Of a stretch of DNA of 64,000 bases, positions 63,389-64,000 are shown piece after piece. A model generated the notes under the pieces. The model searched no databases, had not been told where the DNA came from, and saw only the letters and a program-made list of their open reading frames with translations. Position numbers and translations under genes: made by a program. Origin of the DNA: Hellea sp. (GTDB lineage: Bacteria; Pseudomonadota; Alphaproteobacteria; Caulobacterales; Maricaulaceae). The stretch's first letter is position 1, and every line of letters begins with the position of its first letter. The stretch is from assembly GCA_013002305.1 (NCBI GenBank), contig JABDKG010000042.1, positions 62,001 to 126,000 of the forward strand, written 5' to 3'.

Positions 63389-64000
63389 TTAAGTCGGCAA
63401 ATAAATATCGACCTTAAGACCGCCAAATTGGCTTTCACCCAATTCAATTTTCCCGCCGTGATTTCGAACAATATCGCGCGCGATTGAAAGTCCCAGGCCC
63501 GTTCCTTCAACATTTTGATTTCGCGCCGTATCAAGGCGGAAAAAAGGCCGGAACACATCCCGATAATGTGCCTCAGAAATTCCGGGCCCATCATCTTCTA
63601 TTGAAATGATGATATTTGGTTTTTGCAAATGGACTGACACTTGTATTCGATCGCCATATTTGTTGGCATTGGACAAAAAGTTTTCGATCGCGCGCGTCAT
63701 CATTAACGGTTTTAAATCTGCTGACAGGTCTTTTTTCATGATGAATTCCAGTCTTGATCCCGAGTGCTTTTCAAGAACCGATTCCAAAAATGGTTTGAGT
63801 TTAATTCTAACAGTTTCCTCGTCGCTCAGCCCCCGGGCAAAGTCTAAATAGCCATTGAGCATATTTTCCATTTCTTTGAGATCGGAAAGTGCGGCGCGGT
63901 TTTCTTCGGTATCATCCTGAAGCGCCAAGTGAAGGTTTAGCCGGGTCAAAGGTGTGCGAAGATCATGGCTGACACCGGCCAGCATGGTCGTTCTCTGTTC
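63389..64000 (-). CDS. histidine kinase, C-terminal part (cut by window end)
   Basis: The visible part is the HisKA helix (MLAGVSHDLRTPLTRL, preceded in frame by Glu-Gln-Arg-Thr-Thr, as in the EnvZ group) and the HATPase_c domain with N (NFLSNANKYGD), G1 (EDDGPGIS) and G2 (GTGLGLSIARD) boxes. The N-terminal sensor and HAMP regions lie beyond base 64000. It converges on rcdA with a 3-bp gap. Confidence 0.92.
   Translation of the reverse strand, partial: EQRTTMLAGVSHDLRTPLTRLNLHLALQDDTEENRAALSDLKEMENMLNGYLDFARGLSDEETVRIKLKPFLESVLEKHSGSRLEFIMKKDLSADLKPLMMTRAIENFLSNANKYGDRIQVSVHLQKPNIIISIEDDGPGISEAHYRDVFRPFFRLDTARNQNVEGTGLGLSIARDIVRNHGGKIELGESQFGGLKVDIYLPT

Overview
The window reads as a chromosomal segment of an alphaproteobacterium. 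The best clues are an RcdA-like (DUF1465) ClpXP adaptor next to DUF1192, a DUF1013/TrcR regulator, a COQ9-family protein, a cytochrome bc1 operon, a PntAA-PntAB-PntB transhydrogenase with an upstream aa3-type subunit-IV-like protein, an ileS-lspA-DUF3035 run and a dnaG-rpoD pair. This set fits a Caulobacterales/Maricaulales/Parvularculales-like, probably marine, lineage of moderate GC content; I cannot name the genus. Coding density is high, no gene-free stretch exceeds 300 bases, and I see no rRNA, tRNA, insertion sequence or CRISPR array.

Layout. 0-2.5 kb: queC-queE (deazaguanine synthesis) and two small envelope proteins. 2.6-9.3 kb: a MoxR / DUF58 / BatA-DUF4159 / large membrane protein operon. 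9.4-13.1 kb: DUF1285, a NUDIX CoA pyrophosphatase, the CCA-adding enzyme, hemF and trmL. 13.3-16.9 kb: petABC and mtnP. 17-19.2 kb: a GNAT / zeta-GST isomerase / FAH-fold hydrolase operon and a small secreted protein with a perfect 18-bp palindrome upstream. 19.3-23.3 kb: dnaG-rpoD. 23.4-32.8 kb: a glutamate-synthase-like FMN protein, a hybrid-less histidine kinase, ileS-lspA-DUF3035, a membrane M48 peptidase and a YcgN cysteine-cluster protein. 32.8-44.6 kb: a class A PBP, mdh, an LbtU-like porin with a sigma-54 activator, the pnt operon, an alpha/beta hydrolase and a DksA-type zinc protein.

44.7-54.7 kb is the accessory region and the most interesting part. A glycosyltransferase and a tandem double-domain sulfotransferase run leftward. 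Divergently, a tightly packed five-gene operon encodes an LpxL/LPLAT-like acyltransferase, an acyl-CoA-dehydrogenase-like flavoprotein, a stand-alone adenylation enzyme, a free carrier protein and an FAD-dependent halogenase-like enzyme. The adenylation enzyme carries, by eye, a proline-type specificity code, and the dehydrogenase has the alternative catalytic-glutamate position expected of prolyl-carrier dehydrogenases. The set is therefore predicted to make a (halogenated) pyrrole-2-carboxyl thioester on the carrier. No PKS or NRPS elongation module or thioesterase is present; the acyltransferase is the obvious candidate for moving the pyrrole onto an acceptor, perhaps a sulfated glycolipid or glycan made by the neighbouring operon. 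Three tandem secreted tail-collar (MdpB-like) proteins follow.

54.8-64 kb returns to core genes: an ABC exporter pair, COQ9, purEK, a GGDEF protein, two DUF465 proteins, an SDR, and a cell-cycle-flavoured group (TrcR, DUF1192, RcdA and a histidine kinase cut by the window end). The trcR leader holds a strong terminator-like hairpin that may be an attenuator or the end of a small RNA.
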